A model generated the notes under the pieces. It searched no databases. It was not told the origin of the DNA and saw only the letters and a list, made by a program, of their open reading frames with translations. Position numbers and translations under genes: made by a program. A stretch of DNA of 64,000 nt from Hymenobacter convexus. Its GTDB lineage: Bacteria; Bacteroidota; Bacteroidia; Cytophagales; Hymenobacteraceae. Position 1 is the first letter of the stretch, and each line of letters opens with the position of its first letter. The DNA lies in assembly GCF_030580955.1 (NCBI RefSeq), contig NZ_JAUQON010000014.1, positions 62,001-126,000 of the forward strand, written 5' to 3'. Below are positions 60,874 through 64,000 of this stretch, piece after piece.

Positions 60874-61923
60874 CTACTGCCCTGCCACATCGGCAAACTC
60901 ATACGTCCGGGCCACGTCCAGCGGCTTGCCGTCGGCTTCGGCGTAAGGGTACACGAAGTAGTTGAGGGGCGGGCCGGCTTGCTTGGGCGCCAGCTCCACG
61001 TCGCGGCCGCGGGTGAATTCGACGCGGTTTTCGTCGTGGGCGCCGAAGAAATAGTTGCGCTTGGCGGGGTTCTTGGCTGCTTCGGAAGCATCGACGGGCA
61101 CCCAGCCGGTTTCTTTGGTGTAAAACTCGGCCCAGCAGTGGTAGCCTTTGATTTCGCCCTTGCCGCGGTCGGCGGGCAGCGGCAGGCCGATGCTGAAGCG
61201 CGCCGGAATGCCCAGCGCGCGGCAGTAGCCGATGACGATGGCGTGAAAATCGGTGCAGTTGCCGCGGCGGGCGTCGCAGGCGTAATAGATGTCGCCGCGG
61301 CCCCAGCCCTGGCCGGTTTTGTCGTAGGTCACGGTGCTCACCACGTGCTCGTAGATGGCGCGGGCCTTCTCCAAATCGGTTTTGGCGCCGGCTTTGGCCA
61401 CCACTTCCTCGGCCTGCTGCTTGATTTTGGCATCGAGGGGCACGAGGCGGTCGGGGGCCAGCCAACGGGCCATGTCGGGGTCGGGCTTTTCCTTGGCCAC
61501 GTAGGCAGTGGGGGCGTTGGCGCGCAGATTGAGGTGCTCACGGCGCGTGACTTGCCCGCGCATGGTTATCACCATCGGCGCGGTGGGCATCGTGGTCAGG
61601 TGCAGGTAATACATCTGGTTGCCGTAGGCCCCGCGCTCGATGCTGGAATGCGCCTTGCTGTCGAAAGAGTGGTTGACTGCAACGGTCAGATTCCCCACCT
61701 TCTGCGAGGCGTCGGAGTGGGGCATGGGCAGCCACACATCCAGGGTTTTGGTGCCGGCCGGGGGCACCGGCACGGTGGCCGTGACGGTGAGCGCGAAGGT
61801 GCGGCTGCGCGGCACGGGCACGGCCGATGATGGCACCTCGGAGGCGGCAAAGCCGGAAAGCACGGCAGCCGCGCCCAGCAGCCCGGCCCATCCGGCCGAG
61901 CGGTTCAACAAGGAAATGTTCAC
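60874..61923 (-). CDS. Transglutaminase-like cysteine peptidase family protein
   Basis: 349-residue exported protein. Signal peptide near MNISLLNRSAGWAGLLGAAA; the cleavage region is around SGFAAS. An N-terminal beta domain (about 40-135; VWLPMPHSDASQKVGNLTV) precedes the transglutaminase core with the triad C223 (RGNCTDFHAIV), H262 (YHCWAEFY) and D278 (WVPVDASEA). Such proteins are thought to be peptidases rather than cross-linkers in bacteria. It is preceded by a palindrome downstream and 213 bases upstream of the AraC gene, so probably monocistronic. Confidence 0.92.
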   Translation of the reverse strand: MNISLLNRSAGWAGLLGAAAVLSGFAASEVPSSAVPVPRSRTFALTVTATVPVPPAGTKTLDVWLPMPHSDASQKVGNLTVAVNHSFDSKAHSSIERGAYGNQMYYLHLTTMPTAPMVITMRGQVTRREHLNLRANAPTAYVAKEKPDPDMARWLAPDRLVPLDAKIKQQAEEVVAKAGAKTDLEKARAIYEHVVSTVTYDKTGQGWGRGDIYYACDARRGNCTDFHAIVIGYCRALGIPARFSIGLPLPADRGKGEIKGYHCWAEFYTKETGWVPVDASEAAKNPAKRNYFFGAHDENRVEFTRGRDVELAPKQAGPPLNYFVYPYAEADGKPLDVARTYEFADVAGQ

Positions 61924-62136
61924 AAGAACGGGGCAACAGGTCGCTGCTGGCGGGCGTCGGTCAAGCTGGATTGAAGTCTCAACGACTCCAATTCAACGGC
62001 CAAGGCCACCAGCCAATGCCCGTCGACGCGACGCCCCAAAAAGCGCCCGCCAGTCAGGGCCAACCAGACCCCAGCAGTGCCCCGAAGGTACGACCTGCGG
62101 CGCGCTGGCTACTTTCACGGCCCTAAACCCCCGTTT

Positions 62137-62997
62137 ATGAAAGCGACTGGCCTGCCGGTGCTGGCCCTGGCCTCATTTCCCCAAGCCCACCCGCCCGCGC
62201 CCTACTACGCTGAGCGACTGGAAACGCACGTCGTCCGGTTTCCGCACGTGAACGTGCCGCACGCCCACGACTTCTATCTGCTGCTTTATGTCACTGAAGG
62301 CACGGGCACGCACACCGTCGATTTGGTGACGTATGAACTGCGGCCGGGTAGCGTGTTTTTTTTGGCGCCGGGGCAGGTACATCACTGGCATTTGGGGCCG
62401 AATGTGCGCGGGCTGCTGGTGTTTTTCTCGGCCGACTTCTACCTGTTTCGCTATCCCGGCAATGGCCTCTACGCCTACCCGTTTTTCGACAGTGCGCATC
62501 CGCCGGTGCTGTACCTGGCACCGGACGAAACGGAAATCCGGCCCGTATTCGAAAGCCTACTGGCCGAGTACAATGCCCCACACGCCAACCAGGGCGAGGT
62601 TTTTCGCAGCTATCTACACATAGCTTTGGAGCTGGCCACCCGCCACTACCCAGCTCAGCCAGCGGCCGAAAATGGCTTGGCGTTGCAGCAAATCCGGCAG
62701 TTTGGTGCGCTGCTGAACGAGCACTACCGCACCAAGCGCAGCGTGAGCGACTACGCTGAATTGCTGCATCTCACCGCCAATCACCTCAACGCCCTCTGCC
62801 GCCGCGTGCTCAATAAAACCGCCAGCGCGCTCATCCACGAGCGGGTCATCACGGAGGCGCAGCGGCTGCTGAGCCACTCGGCGCTAGGCGTGGCGCAAGT
62901 GGCGTATGAGCTGGGTTTTGAGGATGCGTCGTACTTCGTGCGCTACTTCCGCAAGTACGCCGGCACCACGCCCGAGGCATTTCGGCAGCAGCGTTGA
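62137..62997 (+). CDS. AraC family regulator with cupin sensor domain
   Basis: 286-residue cytoplasmic regulator. Residues 1-150 form a cupin-like ligand domain (PHVNVPHAHDFYLLLYVTEG, LRPGSVFFLAPGQVHHWHLG). The C-terminal AraC domain has two helix-turn-helix units: VSDYAELLHLTANHLNALCR and LGVAQVAYELGFEDASYFVR, then the F-R-K segment YFRKYAGTTPEAFR. Start at ATG 62137 fits the fold; the longer frame at 62077 is not needed. Targets unknown; sugar or aromatic catabolism is typical for this architecture. Confidence 0.92.
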   Translation: MKATGLPVLALASFPQAHPPAPYYAERLETHVVRFPHVNVPHAHDFYLLLYVTEGTGTHTVDLVTYELRPGSVFFLAPGQVHHWHLGPNVRGLLVFFSADFYLFRYPGNGLYAYPFFDSAHPPVLYLAPDETEIRPVFESLLAEYNAPHANQGEVFRSYLHIALELATRHYPAQPAAENGLALQQIRQFGALLNEHYRTKRSVSDYAELLHLTANHLNALCRRVLNKTASALIHERVITEAQRLLSHSALGVAQVAYELGFEDASYFVRYFRKYAGTTPEAFRQQR

Positions 62998-63138
62998 TTT
63001 GTCCTGTAAGACCCTGAAAGGAGGCTGCGCAGACGGGTAAGGGGCCGGGTAATTTTGGGGTATCAATGCGGCGGGTGCCGCGCCGGCCAGCCGCACATGG
63101 GCGCGGGCCGCTTTCTCCCGTATAGCTTTCGTTGTCTT

Positions 63139-63579
63139 ATGTCTTCGTCCCCCGCCCCGGTTATGTCCGAACCCACCGATTTCACGAACTACGAGCTGGT
63201 CGATTCCACGGCGCTGGCGCTGGCCAAGCTGCGCTGCCCGCGCTGCCACCGCGGCCCCTTGTTCAGCACCTCGGCCTGGAACATCACCCGGTTTGCCCAA
63301 ATGCCCGCGCAGTGCCCCGTGTGCGGCCAGAGCTTCGAGCCGGAACCCGGCTTTTATTTCGGCTCGATGTATATCACCTTCGGCTTCAATGTGGCCACGT
63401 TCCTGGTGCTGGGCGTGTTGATTTACTACCTAATGGGCAACCCCGATACGTGGGTGTACGTGGCCATCATCACCGGCGTCACGGTGCTGTTCACGCCGCT
63501 GATTTTGCGCTACTCGCGGGCGCTGATGCTGTACCTGTTCGGCGGGACGCGGTATAATAAAAGCTGGGGCCGGCGGTAG
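63139..63579 (+). CDS. DUF983 membrane protein
   Basis: 146-residue protein. The N-terminal zinc-ribbon part has KLRCPRCHRGPLF and AQCPVCGQSFEPEPGFYFGS, the two CxxC pairs characteristic of DUF983. Two membrane helices follow (about 86-104 and 111-130). It is often found near cytochrome oxidase genes in other bacteria, but none is here. The start at 63139 has a TAGCTTTC promoter-like box just upstream (63123-63130). Confidence 0.85.
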   Translation: MSSSPAPVMSEPTDFTNYELVDSTALALAKLRCPRCHRGPLFSTSAWNITRFAQMPAQCPVCGQSFEPEPGFYFGSMYITFGFNVATFLVLGVLIYYLMGNPDTWVYVAIITGVTVLFTPLILRYSRALMLYLFGGTRYNKSWGRR

Positions 63580-63600
63580 TAGCCCAAACGCCCTCAGTGC

Positions 63601-63687
63601 GGTGTAGAGACGCGCCACTTTGCGTCTGAGTTTGCACCATCTGAGAATCGTTCATCGTCAAGACGCGAAGTGTCGCGTCTCTACACC
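63601..63687. repeat. Family C double-hairpin palindrome, second copy
   Basis: 27-base arms 63601-63627 and 63661-63687 complementary apart from two positions. Arms contain GTAGAGACGCG...CGCGTCTCTAC as in the copy at 58205. It lies between convergent DUF983 and the partial peptidase gene. Confidence 0.88.
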
Positions 63688-63698
63688 ATTCAAACAGC

Positions 63699-63735
63699 AA
63701 AAGCCCCGGCTGCTAGCGTAGCAGCCGGGGCTTTT
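63699..63735. terminator. Bidirectional rho-independent terminator
   Basis: AAAAGCCCCGGCTGC and GCAGCCGGGGCTTTT form a perfect 15-base stem around a short TAGCGTA-type loop. It ends the minus-strand gene at 63756 and can also stop plus-strand transcription. Confidence 0.88.
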
Positions 63736-63755
63736 CATTTCTCGATTGGTGTATG

Positions 63756-64000
63756 TTACCGCAGCACCTGCGCCCGCCACACGTTGTTGCCGGGGTTCAC
63801 GTCCGGCAGCAGCTTGCTGGCGTTGAGGCGCACCAAGGTGAGCGGCGTGGTGGAGTTGTAGCGGAAGGTCCAGGTGCCGCCGCGCTGCCAGATTTCGACG
63901 GGCAGCTTCACGCGGGTGGTTTTGCCGGAGGTTTCGGTAACGTCGGCCGTGATGGGCATGGCAGCCTGGCCGCGGTTTTCGACGGTGATGAGGGCGCCCT
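63756..64000 (-). CDS. C-terminal end of a probable M1 family metallopeptidase, cut by the window
   Basis: About 81 residues are visible, with the frame open to the window edge, so start and catalytic domain lie outside. The sequence GALITVENRGQAAMPITADV, KLPVEIWQRGGTWTFRYNST and LNASKLLPDVNPGNNVWRAQ matches the beta-rich C-terminal domain that follows the peptidase domain in Bacteroidota M1 (aminopeptidase N-like) enzymes. The HExxH motif cannot be checked here. It ends at a strong terminator. Confidence 0.6.
   Translation of the reverse strand, partial: GALITVENRGQAAMPITADVTETSGKTTRVKLPVEIWQRGGTWTFRYNSTTPLTLVRLNASKLLPDVNPGNNVWRAQVLR

Overview
This 64 kb window is chromosomal DNA from a GC-rich member of the Bacteroidota, most likely a Hymenobacter-like cytophagalean. 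The evidence is the gene content (DUF4369/TlpA oxidoreductase, HTTM and DCC proteins, S9B peptidase, several SusA-like or cytoplasmic GH13 enzymes), a type IX secretion-like C-terminal domain on one GH31 enzyme, and upstream boxes close to the Bacteroidota TAnnTTTG promoter element. I saw no rRNA or tRNA genes, CRISPR array, phage or insertion sequence with a transposase.

Layout. 1-11.7 kb is rich in exported peptide-cleaving hydrolases: DUF885, a beta-lactamase-fold serine hydrolase, S9B DPP-IV, S9C oligopeptidase, M28 and M20, with DoxX between the last two. 11.8-20.7 kb holds a flavin reductase, an acyltransferase-3, small lipoproteins, an alpha/beta hydrolase, a divergent HTTM/DCC pair, and a translationally coupled enolase-superfamily epimerase and class A-like serine hydrolase. 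20.8-27.4 kb has a TPR-type histidine kinase, a possible outer-membrane protein, a DUF1624 membrane protein and two AT-richer hypothetical genes around a gene-free stretch that ends in a strong terminator.

27.4-47 kb carries much of the alpha-glucan gene set: GH31, a truncated GT-B-like protein with a low-complexity insert, a secreted GH13, branching enzyme glgB and a second GH31. Also here are a PAS histidine kinase, gamma-glutamyltransferase and a NYN-domain protein. 47-52.8 kb has a GNAT, two tandem PAP2 phosphatases, a YncE/YceI/unknown secreted gene set and a membrane-anchored AraC regulator. 52.9-64 kb has two close GH13 paralogues (one lipoprotein, one cytoplasmic), DUF421, nitroreductase, TlpA, DinB, VOC, aldo/keto reductase, transglutaminase, cupin-AraC, DUF983 and the 3' end of a probable M1 peptidase.

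The most striking non-coding signal is a set of dispersed intergenic palindromes. One family (arms beginning GTCATGCTGAGCGCAG) occurs ten times, never inside a gene, in two size classes (about 86-89 and 98-100 bp). Three further palindrome families also occur; in two of them each arm is itself a hairpin. One copy supplies the stop codon of the gene before it. Three genes have a TA-n-TTTG box only four bases before ATG, which suggests leaderless mRNAs. Family assignments rest on motif recognition by eye; no database search was possible.
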